Shown here one piece after another: positions 44,889 through 53,714 of a DNA stretch of 64,000 bases (its first letter is position 1; each line of letters begins with the position of its first letter). Origin of the DNA: Buchananella felis (GTDB taxonomy: Bacteria > Actinomycetota > Actinomycetes > Actinomycetales > Actinomycetaceae); assembly GCF_041380015.1 (NCBI RefSeq), contig NZ_CP159978.1; one strand, written 5' to 3'. The notes beneath the pieces were generated by a model, which was not told the DNA's origin, did no database searches, and was given only the letters and a program-made list of their open reading frames with translations. Both the position numbers and the translations under genes were made by a program.

Positions 44889-45793
44889 GCGCCGCCTTCG
44901 GTGATCGCCTGGCGGCCGCAGTTGCCGCCCACGGCCCCCTCTGCGTGGGCATCGACCCGCACGCCGGCCTGCTGGCGCAGTGGGGTTTGGACGACGACGC
45001 CGCCGGCGTGCGGAGTTTCGGCCTGACCGTGGTGGAGCAGCTGGCGGGCAAGGTGGCCGCCCTCAAGCCGCAGTCGGCCTTCTTCGAGCGCCACGGCTCG
45101 CGGGGCGTGGCGGCGCTGGAGGACGTGCTGGCCGCGGCCCGTGAGGCCGGCGTGCTGACCGTGCTGGACGTCAAGCGCGGCGACATCGGCTCCACCATGG
45201 GCGGCTACGCGGCCGCCTACCTGGACGACGCCAGCCCGCTGCGTGCCGACTCCATCACGCTCTCGCCCTACCTGGGCCTGGGCTCCTTGAACCCGGCCCT
45301 GGAGTTGGCCCGCCAGACCGGGCGCGGCGCCTTTGTGCTGGCCCTGACCTCCAACCCGGAGGGCGCCAGCGTGCAGCACGCCCGGACGGGGGAGCGCTCC
45401 GTGGCCGCGTCGATCGTGGCCGGCCTGGCGGAGCTGAACGACGCCGAGCGCGCCGGCGGCGCCACCTGGGGCAGCTTCGGTGTGGTGGTGGGAGCCACCA
45501 TCGGGGACGCCGCCCAGGCCACCGGCACCGACCTGCCGGCCCTGCACGGCCCGATCCTGGCCCCCGGCGTGGGTGCCCAGGGCGCCGGCCCGGAGGACCT
45601 GCAGCGCGTCTTTGGTGCCGCCCTGCCCTTGGTGCTGGCCTCCTCCTCGCGGGGAGTGCTCAAGCACGGCCCGGCCGGGTTGGCGCGCGCCGCTCAGGCG
45701 GAAGCAGCGGCCATGCGCGCTGTGGTGGCGCAGGCGGCAGGTGGGGCGGCGGCGTCGGCCACCCAGGCGGCAATCCAGGGAGGGGCAAAGTGA
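44885..45793 (+). CDS. pyrF: Orotidine 5'-phosphate decarboxylase, type 2
   Basis: Last step to UMP, 302 residues. FGDRLAAAVAAHGPLCVGID at the start and VLDVKRGDIGSTMGGYA around the catalytic Lys/Asp array mark the longer type 2 family. GTG start overlapping carB by four bases. The end of the gene has an Ala/Gln-rich tail containing a 15/17 match to the dispersed motif (45745-45761). pyrE and pyrD are not in this operon. Confidence 0.94.
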   Translation: MSAAFGDRLAAAVAAHGPLCVGIDPHAGLLAQWGLDDDAAGVRSFGLTVVEQLAGKVAALKPQSAFFERHGSRGVAALEDVLAAAREAGVLTVLDVKRGDIGSTMGGYAAAYLDDASPLRADSITLSPYLGLGSLNPALELARQTGRGAFVLALTSNPEGASVQHARTGERSVAASIVAGLAELNDAERAGGATWGSFGVVVGATIGDAAQATGTDLPALHGPILAPGVGAQGAGPEDLQRVFGAALPLVLASSSRGVLKHGPAGLARAAQAEAAAMRAVVAQAAGGAAASATQAAIQGGAK

Positions 45794-46353
45794 GCACGCA
45801 GGCACGCCTAGTGGTGCTGGCGGGCCCCACGGCGGTAGGCAAGGGCACGCTGGTAGCCGAGCTGCGCCGCCGCCACCCGGACCTGTTCGTCTCGGTTTCG
45901 GCCACCACTCGCGCCCCGCGCCCGGGGGAGGAGGACGGGGTGCACTACCACTTCGTCACCCGCGATCGCTTCGAGGAGCTGGTGCGCGGCGGGCAGATGC
46001 TGGAGTGGGCGGAGGTGCACGGCGCAAACCTGTACGGCACCCCGCGTGGACCGGTGGAGGCAGAGCTCGCCGCCGGTCGCAGCGCCCTGCTGGAAATCGA
46101 CCTGGATGGGGCACGCCAGGTGCGCACCGCCATGCCGGAGGCGCTGCTGGTGTTCGTGGTGCCGCCGTCGTGGGAGGAACTGGAGCGTCGCCTGGTGGGG
46201 CGCGGCACGGAGGGCGAGGAAGAACGCGCCCGCCGCCTGGCCACCGCCAAGGTGGAGCTGGCCGCGCGCGCCGAGTTCGACCGCGAGGTGGTCAACGACG
46301 ACGTGGCGCGTGCCACCAGCGAGTTGGAAGAGATTCTGGGCCTGGCCCGGTAG
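45790..46353 (+). CDS. gmk: Guanylate kinase
   Basis: GMP to GDP, 187 residues. P-loop LAGPTAVGKGTLVAEL, the GMP-binding SVSATTRAPRPGEEDGVHYHF and the lid LVGRGTEGEEERARRLA are all present. The P-loop has Ala-Val for the more usual Ser-Gly, a common actinobacterial variant. GTG start overlapping pyrF by four bases. No mihF/IHF gene is found between pyrF and gmk, although many actinobacteria have it there. Confidence 0.94.
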   Translation: MSTQARLVVLAGPTAVGKGTLVAELRRRHPDLFVSVSATTRAPRPGEEDGVHYHFVTRDRFEELVRGGQMLEWAEVHGANLYGTPRGPVEAELAAGRSALLEIDLDGARQVRTAMPEALLVFVVPPSWEELERRLVGRGTEGEEERARRLATAKVELAARAEFDREVVNDDVARATSELEEILGLAR

Positions 46354-46363
46354 GATTGCGCCC
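46351..46363 (+). promoter_or_regulatory. -10 box (TAGGAT) of a probable leaderless rpoZ mRNA
   Basis: TAGGAT at 46351-46356 begins with the gmk stop codon itself and ends 7 bases before the rpoZ ATG. Confidence 0.45.
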
Positions 46364-46756
46364 ATGGCTGTGACTGGAACTGGTAAGGGCATTATTGAGC
46401 CTCCGATCGACGAGCTGCTCACGCAGGTGGAGTCCAAGTACGCGCTGGTGACGTACGCGGCGCGCCGCACCCGCCAGATCAACACCTACCACCAGCAGCT
46501 GGAGCACGGCCTGTTCGAGACCGTGGGCCCGCTGGTTGACTACCAGCCGGAGGACAAGCCGCTGTCCATCGCGCTGCGTGAGATCAACGCCGGCCTGCTG
46601 CGTCGCGTGGAGCGCAAGGAGCCCGTGGCTCCCGTGGCCCCGACGATGCCGGACTTCTCTTCCATCGAGGTGCCGGGCGTGACCGACCAGGTCGCCACCG
46701 ACTTCAGCGCGGACTTTGCGGCTGACTTCGCCACCGACTTCGGTCAGGATGCCTGA
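46364..46756 (+). CDS. rpoZ: RNA polymerase omega subunit
   Basis: A 130-residue omega subunit that helps assemble RNA polymerase. IEPPIDELLTQVESKYALVT and AARRTRQINTYHQQLEHGL, then KPLSIALREINAGLL, are the conserved parts. An extension of about 35 residues follows, ending in a repeated x-x-Asp-Phe pattern (ATDFSADFAADFATDFGQ). That tail is acidic and aromatic and is not part of the usual omega fold. It overlaps the coaBC start by 8 bases. Confidence 0.93.
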   Translation: MAVTGTGKGIIEPPIDELLTQVESKYALVTYAARRTRQINTYHQQLEHGLFETVGPLVDYQPEDKPLSIALREINAGLLRRVERKEPVAPVAPTMPDFSSIEVPGVTDQVATDFSADFAADFATDFGQDA

Positions 46757-48080
46757 CACCCTTAGCAGTGCCCCCCGTGGCCTCCGGATTGTTCTGGGGG
46801 TAACGGGGGGCATTGCCGCATACAAGGCCGTGCTGCTGCTGCGCCTGTTCACCGAGGCGGGGCACAGGGTGCGCGTGGTGCCCACCCGCAACGCACTGCG
46901 GATGGTGGGGGAGGCCACTTTCGCCGCGCTGTCCCACGAGCCGGTGCGCACCGACGTGTTCGAGGACGCCGAGGGTGTGGACCACGTGCGCCTAGGGCAG
47001 GAGGCGGATTTGGTGGTGGTCGCCCCCGCCACCGCCGACTTCCTGGCACGCGCCGCGACCGGCCGGGCCGACGACCTGCTCGGGGCCGTGCTGCTGACCG
47101 CCGCTTGCCCGGTCCTGGTGGCGCCCGCCATGCACACCGAGATGTGGAACCACCCGGCCACGCAGGCCAACGTGGCGCTTTTGCAGCAGCGCGGGGTGAA
47201 CGTGCTGACGCCGGCCTCCGGGCGGTTGACCGGCAAGGATTCCGGGATCGGGCGCCTGCCTGACCCCGAGGCCATTTTCGCTGCGGCCATCGCGCTAGTG
47301 GACGACGCTGCGCCGGTCGGTCTGGAAAGTGCGGCCGTGCGCGGTGCGGCGGGGGATTTGGCCAGTCGGCACGTGGTGATCAGTGCCGGGGGGACGCGCG
47401 AGGCGATAGACCCGGTGCGCTACCTGGCCAACGCCTCCACCGGCGTGATGGGCGTGGAGCTGGCGGCCGCTGCGGCGCGAGCTGGGGCGCGGGTGACGCT
47501 GGTGGCCGCGAACGTGGGCGTGGACTTGCTTGCGGGGCTGCCCGGCGAGGTGACGGTGGTGCCGGTGGTGAGCGCTGCCGAGCTGCGCCAGGCGGTGCGG
47601 GCCGCCGCGAGCGGCGGCGGGGCTGGGCCGGTGGCGGACTGCGTCATCATGGCGGCAGCGGTGGCGGACTTTACGCCGCGCGAGCCGTTGGATGCCAAGC
47701 GCAAGCGCACGGACGCCGAGCGCGCCGGCGAGGGCGGCTGGTCCATCGAGTTGGTGCCCACGGTGGACGTGCTGGCGGAGCTCTCGCAGGATCCGCCGCT
47801 GGTCGGGGGAGTGCCCACGCGCCCGGCCCTGGTGGTGGGTTTCGCGGCGGAGACGGGCGACGAGCACGGCAGCGTGCTGGAATACGGCGCGCGCAAGGCG
47901 CGCTCCAAGGGCGCCGACCTGACGGTGGTGAACCGGGTGGGCGGTGGCGCCGGCTTTGGCGCCGTGGACACGCAGGTGTTCCTACTGGACGGGGCGGGCG
48001 GCAACGTCGGCCAGGCCAGCGGCAGCAAGGCGCAGGTGGCGGCAGCGATCGTAGAAGCAGTAGCGGCGCGGCTGAGGTAG
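46749..48080 (+). CDS. coaBC: Bifunctional phosphopantothenoylcysteine synthetase/decarboxylase
   Basis: Two steps of coenzyme A synthesis, 443 residues. The CoaC half has GVTGGIAAYKAVLLLRL, APATADFLARAATG and PAMHTEMWNHPATQAN. The CoaB half has ISAGGTREAIDPVRYLANAS, MAAAVADFTP, KRKRTD and ELVPTVDVLAEL. The ATG at 46749 lies inside the rpoZ 3' end. The last 24 codons recur as a 71-bp, 89% identical copy at 50103-50173 beyond the RloAB pair. In related genomes metK usually follows; here 12.8 kb intervenes. Confidence 0.95.
   Translation: MPDTLSSAPRGLRIVLGVTGGIAAYKAVLLLRLFTEAGHRVRVVPTRNALRMVGEATFAALSHEPVRTDVFEDAEGVDHVRLGQEADLVVVAPATADFLARAATGRADDLLGAVLLTAACPVLVAPAMHTEMWNHPATQANVALLQQRGVNVLTPASGRLTGKDSGIGRLPDPEAIFAAAIALVDDAAPVGLESAAVRGAAGDLASRHVVISAGGTREAIDPVRYLANASTGVMGVELAAAAARAGARVTLVAANVGVDLLAGLPGEVTVVPVVSAAELRQAVRAAASGGGAGPVADCVIMAAAVADFTPREPLDAKRKRTDAERAGEGGWSIELVPTVDVLAELSQDPPLVGGVPTRPALVVGFAAETGDEHGSVLEYGARKARSKGADLTVVNRVGGGAGFGAVDTQVFLLDGAGGNVGQASGSKAQVAAAIVEAVAARLR
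48000..48070 (+). repeat. 71-bp direct repeat, native copy in coaBC 3' end
   Basis: Matches 50103-50173 at 63 of 71 positions in the same orientation. The two copies bracket the RloA/RloB genes. An exact dispersed 17-mer overlaps the left edge (47997-48013). Confidence 0.85.
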
Positions 48081-48123
48081 CCGCCTGGCTCGAAAAACGT
48101 GTAGAAGGGGCCCTTCAGGGTGA

Positions 48124-48135
48124 TATTGTGGGCGC
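48124..48135 (+). promoter_or_regulatory. -10 box (TATTGT) before rloA
   Basis: TATTGT at 48124-48129 ends 6 bases before the ATG at 48136, the same leaderless layout as the core genes. Confidence 0.4.
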
Positions 48136-49479
48136 ATGACGTTGCTGCGCTTCTCTGTCCGCAACCACAAGAGCATCCGTGACGAGGTCGAGATCGACTT
48201 AACTCGACCGTCACTAAAGACACTCCTGCCCAAGGACGGCGATTGGGGGGCCTCCATTTACCCGCTTGCCGGGATCTTTGGTGGTAATGCCACGGGCAAG
48301 TCGGCTGTTTTGGATGCCCTCGGTTACGCCTTTTCCGCGATCGTGCTTTCTGCAACCGAGTGGCAGGCATCGAAGAGTATGGTGCGAGCGCCCTTTAAAC
48401 TCGATGCTGAATCCCGGGAAGACTCGAGCCTGTACGAACTTGAGGTGGTCCTCGATGGGCGACGCTACCTGTACGGTTTCGAGGTCGACCGAGACGGAAT
48501 TAGGCGCGAGTGGATGCGGGAAGTCACCTCGCGTTGGCGAACTCTGCTTGACCGGGACCGGGAAGAGGACGTTCTCAGCTTCCACCAGAGCCTAGGGGGC
48601 AAGATCAAGGTAACGGCCAGGGAACTGGTGCTGAGCCGCGCGCTGTTGTTGGAGGACTCCCCACTGAAGAGGTTCGCCCTCAAGCTCCTGGCAGGGTTTG
48701 ACGTTGTTCTTGTGAAGGACTCACACCGTGCCGCACGGTTAAGGCGCCTAGCGGACCTGCTCGTGGAGGGTGACGTCACTTTCAGCGACCTAGAAGCGCT
48801 GCTGCGAGTTGCGGACATCGGCGTGACGAAGGTGAGGGTTGAGGAGAAGAACATCCCGGAACATTTTCGCCTGGCTTTCCTGCGTTTCCAACGTGAACTT
48901 CGCGGAGGCACCCCACAAGACCTCGAATCTGTGCGGGAGCCATTGGAGGGAGCCGAAGAAGATGACTTGGCGGCGGAGGTAGCCGAACAGGTTGCCAGGC
49001 GGCTCGTCTTCTCTCATCGTGGCAGTGTTGAGGATTGCCCCGAGTTCTCCGTCCAAGAGGAAAGCGACGGCACCATCGCCTGGCTCGCGATTGCAGTACC
49101 CGCGCTGCAGGTTTTGCGGCGGGGTGGCCTGCTGCTGGTCGACGAGATCGACGCAAGCCTTCACCCGCACCTGCTGGATGTGCTGCTCGGTGCGTTTGCG
49201 GACCCAAGCGTCAACACTCGGCACGCGCAGCTGATTTTCACCAGCCACGAGTCATACGTGCTTTCACCACTTAGCGATGTCCGGCTGGAGCCGGAGCAGG
49301 TTTGGTTCACCGACAAGACTGTAGAGGGCGTGACAGAGTTGACGTGCCTGGCTGATTTCCCCAAGCATCCAGATGCCAACGTTGCAAAGCGTTACCTCAC
49401 GGGCCGGTACGGTGGAACTCCGCGACTTTCGCCTAGCTTGTTCGCTGCGCTTATCGATTCTCGGCAAGCGGAGGAATGA
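48136..49479 (+). CDS. RloA/AbiLi-type AAA ATPase
   Basis: A 447-residue SMC/ABC-like ATPase of the anti-phage type. It opens with LLRFSVRNHKSIRDEVEIDL, the usual OLD/AbiL strand, then Walker A GGNATGKS (residues 49-56). Near the C-terminus are LLLVDEIDASLHPHLL with the Walker B Asp-Glu (336-337) and the switch His in IFTSHES. The next gene encodes an RloB-type protein, giving the RloA/RloB pair also known as AbiL (AbiLi-AbiLii), an abortive-infection system. Stop and start overlap. Base composition is plainly less GC-rich than coaBC. The segment is bounded by a 71-bp duplication of the coaBC end. Confidence 0.82.
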   Translation: MTLLRFSVRNHKSIRDEVEIDLTRPSLKTLLPKDGDWGASIYPLAGIFGGNATGKSAVLDALGYAFSAIVLSATEWQASKSMVRAPFKLDAESREDSSLYELEVVLDGRRYLYGFEVDRDGIRREWMREVTSRWRTLLDRDREEDVLSFHQSLGGKIKVTARELVLSRALLLEDSPLKRFALKLLAGFDVVLVKDSHRAARLRRLADLLVEGDVTFSDLEALLRVADIGVTKVRVEEKNIPEHFRLAFLRFQRELRGGTPQDLESVREPLEGAEEDDLAAEVAEQVARRLVFSHRGSVEDCPEFSVQEESDGTIAWLAIAVPALQVLRRGGLLLVDEIDASLHPHLLDVLLGAFADPSVNTRHAQLIFTSHESYVLSPLSDVRLEPEQVWFTDKTVEGVTELTCLADFPKHPDANVAKRYLTGRYGGTPRLSPSLFAALIDSRQAEE

Positions 49480-50072
49480 TGGCGGGAATGCGGCGTGAAC
49501 GCAAGGCCAGGCCAGCGCGGCAACTTGCGCGGCGGATCCTTGTTGTCACAGAGGGGCTGCGAACTGAGCCCCAGTACGTCGAGGGGCTCAACGATTACCT
49601 GCGCAGCAGAGGGACTACTACTACGGTCAAGTCCGTTCCAGTAGGAAAAGACCCGCTCAAGGTTGTGCAGAATTGCATTGAGTTCCGGGACAACGCCGCA
49701 CGGAGAGGCAAGGAATTTGACGAGTGCGTTTGCCTGGTAGACGTCGATCAACACCGGACGCTGGCCTCTGCGATTCATTTCGCTCAACGGGAGAAGATCA
49801 GCCTGCTGATTTCGAATCTGAAGTTTGAAGTCTGGCTGCGCTGGCACGTCGAAGACAGGCGGTCGGCTCTGACCTCGACACAGCTAGACGACTGCGTAGA
49901 GCGCTTGGGGCTCGTGAAGAACAAGGTGCTTTCGTCAACCTTCCCGTTCGGCGCGGTGGAAGCCGCATGCAAGATCGCTCGTACTGTTGACAGCGAGATG
50001 CGACCGGGGCGGCAGGGGCCAGATCCGTCATCGGCGCTGCCGATCCTGGTAGACCTCATGCGCAGCGCATAG
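49479..50072 (+). CDS. RloB/AbiLii-type protein
   Basis: A 197-residue partner of the preceding ATPase. ILVVTEGLRTEPQYVEGL near residues 20-37 is the RloB-family motif, in the position of the Toprim-type acidic site, and CLVDVDQH near 85 supplies the second acidic cluster. LLISNLKFEVWL is also family-like. It is probably the effector of the AbiL pair, perhaps a nuclease; this is inference. ATGs at 49476, 49479 and 49488 are in frame; GGAGG favours the second. Confidence 0.8.
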   Translation: MAGMRRERKARPARQLARRILVVTEGLRTEPQYVEGLNDYLRSRGTTTTVKSVPVGKDPLKVVQNCIEFRDNAARRGKEFDECVCLVDVDQHRTLASAIHFAQREKISLLISNLKFEVWLRWHVEDRRSALTSTQLDDCVERLGLVKNKVLSSTFPFGAVEAACKIARTVDSEMRPGRQGPDPSSALPILVDLMRSA

Positions 50073-50102
50073 GAAACCAGCCAACTAGTAGGGGCGGCCA
50101 GA

Positions 50103-50173
50103 GGGGACGTAGGCGAGGACAGTGGCAGCAAGGCGCAGGCGGCGGCAGCGATCGTGGAAGCAGTAGCGGCGCG
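50103..50173 (+). repeat. 71-bp direct repeat, second copy of the coaBC 3' end
   Basis: Matches 48000-48070. The frame still reads SGSKAQAAAAIVEAVAARL as in CoaBC, followed by LAS and a stop, but no start is present. It marks the right edge of the RloAB insertion. Confidence 0.85.
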
Positions 50174-50263
50174 TCTGCTGGCCTCCTAGTCCAAGAGGCG
50201 CGAACCTATTGCGTGGCCGACGTTGCCGATTGCGTTGTCCAGTGCAGAAGGGGAGAAACCGCC

Positions 50264-52000
50264 GTGTCCGAACTTATGAACCGTTGGTCACGCCAGGATT
50301 GGGACGGTTACGATCCCGGCCTATCGGTTGACGACTGGCTGGCGCTGCTGCACGACGAGAACGTGTTCACGAGGTCGAGCCTGGAGATAGTCGCTCGGAT
50401 CAAGGACTGCGGCGGGGAGTCTTCCTGCAAGTACCTGGCGCAGAAACACGGGGGCAGTTACAACGTCTACCTTTCCGGCTCTGTAGGTCTGGCGAAGCGG
50501 GTGGCGAAGAAGACCGGCTGCCCCGTGCCGGGCCGGGAAGACGGCAGCGCGCAATGGTGGCGTGTGCTCTACATCGGCAGGGATGCTGAAAGAGACGAAG
50601 TGGGCAGCTTCATCTGGCGGCTGCGTCCGGAGCTGCTGGCAGCGCTCGACCGCTTCGACACCTCCGAGGTTGCTCTTTATGCGTCTAACGAACCCAGCGG
50701 AGAAGAGGAGCCCTTGGGCCACGAACGGCACTATTGGTGGCTGAACGCTAACCCCCGGAAGTGGAGCTTTGCCGATATTGCTGTGGGCGAGGAGCAGAGC
50801 TACACGCTCTACAACGAGCGCGGAAACAAACGCCGCATCCACCAGCACTTCCTGGACGCCCGAGCGGGTGACCTTGTTATCGGCTACGAATCGACGCCGG
50901 TGAAGCAGATTGTGGCGCTGGGGCGGATCGTGGCGGAGCAAGACGGGGAAAGACTGCGATTCGAAAAGACCGAGGGCCTTCCCACTCCCATTGACTACGA
51001 GGTCTTCGCTGCGTGCCAGGAACTGAGGGACATGGAGTACCTCAAAAACCCAATGGGCAGCCTGTTTAAATTGACGCCCGAGGAGTACGACTTCCTGCTG
51101 GACCTCATCCGTGAGGAGAATCCGGTCCCGGAAGAAAAGGGAGCGGCCGGGTACTCACGAGCTGACTTCCTGGCCGAGGTCTACATGACCGAGGACCGTT
51201 ACGACCAACTCGTCTCTGTGTTGGGGCACAAGAAGAACATCATCCTTCAGGGCGCGCCGGGCGTCGGAAAGACGTTTGCCGCCAGGCGGCTTGCCTGGTC
51301 GCTGATGGGGGAGAAGGACGACACCCGCATCGAGTTCGTCCAGTTCCACCAGAACTACTCCTACGAGGACTTCATGCTGGGGTACAAGCCCCAGGGTGAG
51401 GGCTTCGAGCTGCAGTACGGCGTCTTCTACCGGTTCTGCCAGCGCGCAGCCAACCAGCCGGACAAGGACTTCTTCTTCATCATCGACGAGATCAACCGAG
51501 GTAACCTCTCAAAGATCTTCGGCGAGCTGCTCATGCTGATCGAGCGGGACTACCGGGGGCACAAGGCGACGCTGGCGTACAACGGCATGAACTTCAGCGT
51601 GCCGGCCAACCTCCACATCATCGGAATGATGAACACGGCCGATCGTTCTTTGGCGCTGATTGACTACGCACTGCGGCGACGCTTCAGCTTCTTCGAGATC
51701 GAGCCCGGCTTCGACTCCAAGGGATTTACCTTCCTGCGCAAGGCGCTCGCGAGCGAGGCGTTTGATCGTCTGGTTGGCGTGGTCAAGGAACTCAACGCGG
51801 ACATCCGCAAGGACAGGTCGCTGGGGCGAGGATTCTGCATCGGCCACAGCTACTTCTGCGGTCGGCCAGAGGCTACCGAGAAGTGGCTGACGGAGGTGGT
51901 CGACTACGACCTCGCGCCGATGCTGCGGGAGTACTGGTTCGACGACGAAGACAAGGCGGAGAGCTGGATCCGTAAGCTCCACGAGGTGCTAAAGCCGTGA
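50264..52000 (+). CDS. mcrB: EVE-domain McrB-type restriction GTPase
   Basis: A 578-residue McrB homologue. Residues about 155-250 form an EVE domain (HYWWLNANPRKWSFADI, AGDLVIGYESTPVKQIVALGRI), a reader fold for modified bases. The AAA+ motor has Walker A GAPGVGKTFAARRL (330-337), Walker B FFIIDEINRGNLSKIFGEL and the McrB-type MNTADRSLALIDYALRRRF. The first 150 residues are unassigned. It should recognise modified DNA and translocate, with cleavage by McrC. The GTG at 50264 is preferred: AGAAGGGGAG precedes it, whereas the GTG at 50213 has none. Stop overlaps mcrC. Confidence 0.87.
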   Translation: MSELMNRWSRQDWDGYDPGLSVDDWLALLHDENVFTRSSLEIVARIKDCGGESSCKYLAQKHGGSYNVYLSGSVGLAKRVAKKTGCPVPGREDGSAQWWRVLYIGRDAERDEVGSFIWRLRPELLAALDRFDTSEVALYASNEPSGEEEPLGHERHYWWLNANPRKWSFADIAVGEEQSYTLYNERGNKRRIHQHFLDARAGDLVIGYESTPVKQIVALGRIVAEQDGERLRFEKTEGLPTPIDYEVFAACQELRDMEYLKNPMGSLFKLTPEEYDFLLDLIREENPVPEEKGAAGYSRADFLAEVYMTEDRYDQLVSVLGHKKNIILQGAPGVGKTFAARRLAWSLMGEKDDTRIEFVQFHQNYSYEDFMLGYKPQGEGFELQYGVFYRFCQRAANQPDKDFFFIIDEINRGNLSKIFGELLMLIERDYRGHKATLAYNGMNFSVPANLHIIGMMNTADRSLALIDYALRRRFSFFEIEPGFDSKGFTFLRKALASEAFDRLVGVVKELNADIRKDRSLGRGFCIGHSYFCGRPEATEKWLTEVVDYDLAPMLREYWFDDEDKAESWIRKLHEVLKP

Positions 52001-53055
52001 TCAAGGACAAGAGCATATTCATCCAGAACGTGTTCTATATGCTCTCCTACGCCTTGCAGGACCTACGCCCCGACCGCGAGGAGGACGTTGCGGGCGAGGA
52101 GTTCGAACACATCCACGATCTCTTCGCGGCGATCCTGGCCAGGGGCATTACCCGCCAGCTAAAGCGGGGACTGCACCGCGAGTACCTGAGCCACACCGAG
52201 GACATTGGCACCCTGCGGGGAAAGATCGACCTACCCGGCACGGTGCGCAATCGTCTGGCCCGCCGGCAGAGTCTTTCGTGCGAGTACGACGAGCTCAGCG
52301 TGGACCACCTGATGAACCGTGTCCTCAAGACCACCGCGATGGTCCTGCTGCGGCATGGCGCGGTAAGCGAGCAGCGGCGCGACGAGCTGCGCAGGCCCCT
52401 GCTGTTTCTCACCGAAGTGACGGAGGTGGATCCCGCCGCGATCCGGTGGGCGTCTATCCGCTTCACCCGCAACACGCAGAGCTATCGAATCCTGCTGTCC
52501 ATCTGCCAGCTGGTGCTGGAGGGCATGCTGCAGACCACCGAGCGCGGCGAACTGCGGCTCATGAGCTTCCTGAAACCAGAGAACATGGCACGGCTGTTTG
52601 AGAAGTTCATCTTGGAGTACTACGCAGCCGAATGCCGACTGGCCAGGGCAAGCTCGCCGCAGATCAAATGGGCGCTGGATGACGGGGTGGGCACGATGCT
52701 TCCCACCATGCAGAGCGACATCGTACTCAGCCGGGACAACTGTTTCTTGATCATCGACGCGAAGTACTACTCGCGCTCGACGCAGGAGCGGTGGGGTAAG
52801 CACACCATCCACTCCCAGAACCTCTATCAAATCTTCGCCTACGTGAAGAACAAGGAGGCGGAGCTGGCAGCCAAGGGAGTGCCCCACACCGTTTCGGGCA
52901 TGTTGCTCTACGCCAAGACCGATCAGGATGTGCAGCCCGACGGTGATTACCAGATGAGCGGAAACCAGATCGCGGTGCGAGCACTGGACCTGGGCAAGCC
53001 CTTCGCTGAGATCAGGGACCAGCTGGATGGGATTGCTGCTAAGCACTTCGGCTAG
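51997..53055 (+). CDS. mcrC: McrC-type PD-(D/E)xK nuclease subunit
   Basis: A 352-residue McrC homologue and the cutting partner of the EVE-McrB. IFIQNVFYMLSYALQDL at the start and RFTRNTQSYRILLSICQLVL in the middle are McrC-like. The nuclease site is MQSDIVL (Asp near 240) followed by FLIIDAKYY (Asp-x-Lys near 253-255), complete. GTG start overlapping the mcrB stop. Together they form a type IV restriction system against modified phage DNA. No modification methylase accompanies it, as expected for type IV. Confidence 0.87.
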   Translation: MIKDKSIFIQNVFYMLSYALQDLRPDREEDVAGEEFEHIHDLFAAILARGITRQLKRGLHREYLSHTEDIGTLRGKIDLPGTVRNRLARRQSLSCEYDELSVDHLMNRVLKTTAMVLLRHGAVSEQRRDELRRPLLFLTEVTEVDPAAIRWASIRFTRNTQSYRILLSICQLVLEGMLQTTERGELRLMSFLKPENMARLFEKFILEYYAAECRLARASSPQIKWALDDGVGTMLPTMQSDIVLSRDNCFLIIDAKYYSRSTQERWGKHTIHSQNLYQIFAYVKNKEAELAAKGVPHTVSGMLLYAKTDQDVQPDGDYQMSGNQIAVRALDLGKPFAEIRDQLDGIAAKHFG

Positions 53056-53322
53056 GACGCTGCAACGAGCGCGGGGTGGTTGACCGGCGCCGCCCGCACG
53101 AACAGCCACAGGGACGTCGGCGGAACGCTGCGGTCACAGCAGACGCATCGTTGGGGGGTTCGGTGCTCCCGCTGCCCCCTTGCGCAAATGATTGGTGCCT
53201 TATTGCAGCGTTCGAGTCTTTGTGGGAGCAGTTGTAGCTTTCTTGTACCTATTGGGGCGCTACGGGGACATATATCGGCGCAACTGGTGCAAGAAAGGCT
53301 CAAGAGTTTGCGCACGGCCGGT
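53056..53322. other. Non-coding stretch after mcrC
   Basis: 267 bp with no gene recognised. The first part is GC-rich and carries a partial copy of the dispersed motif; the rest (53160-53290) is notably AT-richer than the surroundings and may be a mobile-element remnant. Confidence 0.5.
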
Positions 53323-53467
53323 CCCGCACCAGCCCTCCGGGAGACCTCAGTGGGCCACCTTTTCTGCACGTGCGGCATACCACTGGCTCAGGCCCACGAA
53401 CACGGCCCCGCCCACGATGTTGCCGAGCAGCACCACGCTGAGGTTGCGCCCGGCCTCCGCCCAGGTG
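53323..53467. repeat. 145-bp direct repeat: second copy of the focA 3' end
   Basis: Identical to 59869-60013 except for two bases, in the same orientation and offset by 6546 bp. It contains the last 40 codons and stop (53347-53467, minus strand) of the formate/nitrite channel gene, with no start or upstream part. Confidence 0.93.
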
Positions 53468-53569
53468 ACTGGTGATGGCAGTCTTGAAATCGCTAAACCT
53501 GTCCATTGCTACCATCTTGACTCCCGCACGCCACTGAGGAGCGCGTTGTTCAAGCCAGGTGTCGACGAC
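53468..53569 (-). pseudogene. ISL3-family transposase fragment
   Basis: The minus strand encodes VVDTWLEQRAPQWRAGVKMV followed by AMDRFSDFKTAI, the central DDE region of ISL3-family transposases. It is cut abruptly at 53467/53468 by the focA fragment and has no further homology on the other side. Nearby 53550-53640 holds short repeated GGTCGAAA sequences resembling IS ends. Confidence 0.65.
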
Positions 53570-53714
53570 GGTCGAAAAGGGGACCATTCTCGCCGGTCGA
53601 AAGGGAAACCACTGGTTGGCGTTGTCTAGTCTGCCTGTTTCTGGATGTGAGCGGAAGGCAGGGTGGTCATGTTGGTGTTGCGTAGCCGGTAGGACGCGCC
53701 CGTGAGGGTGATGA

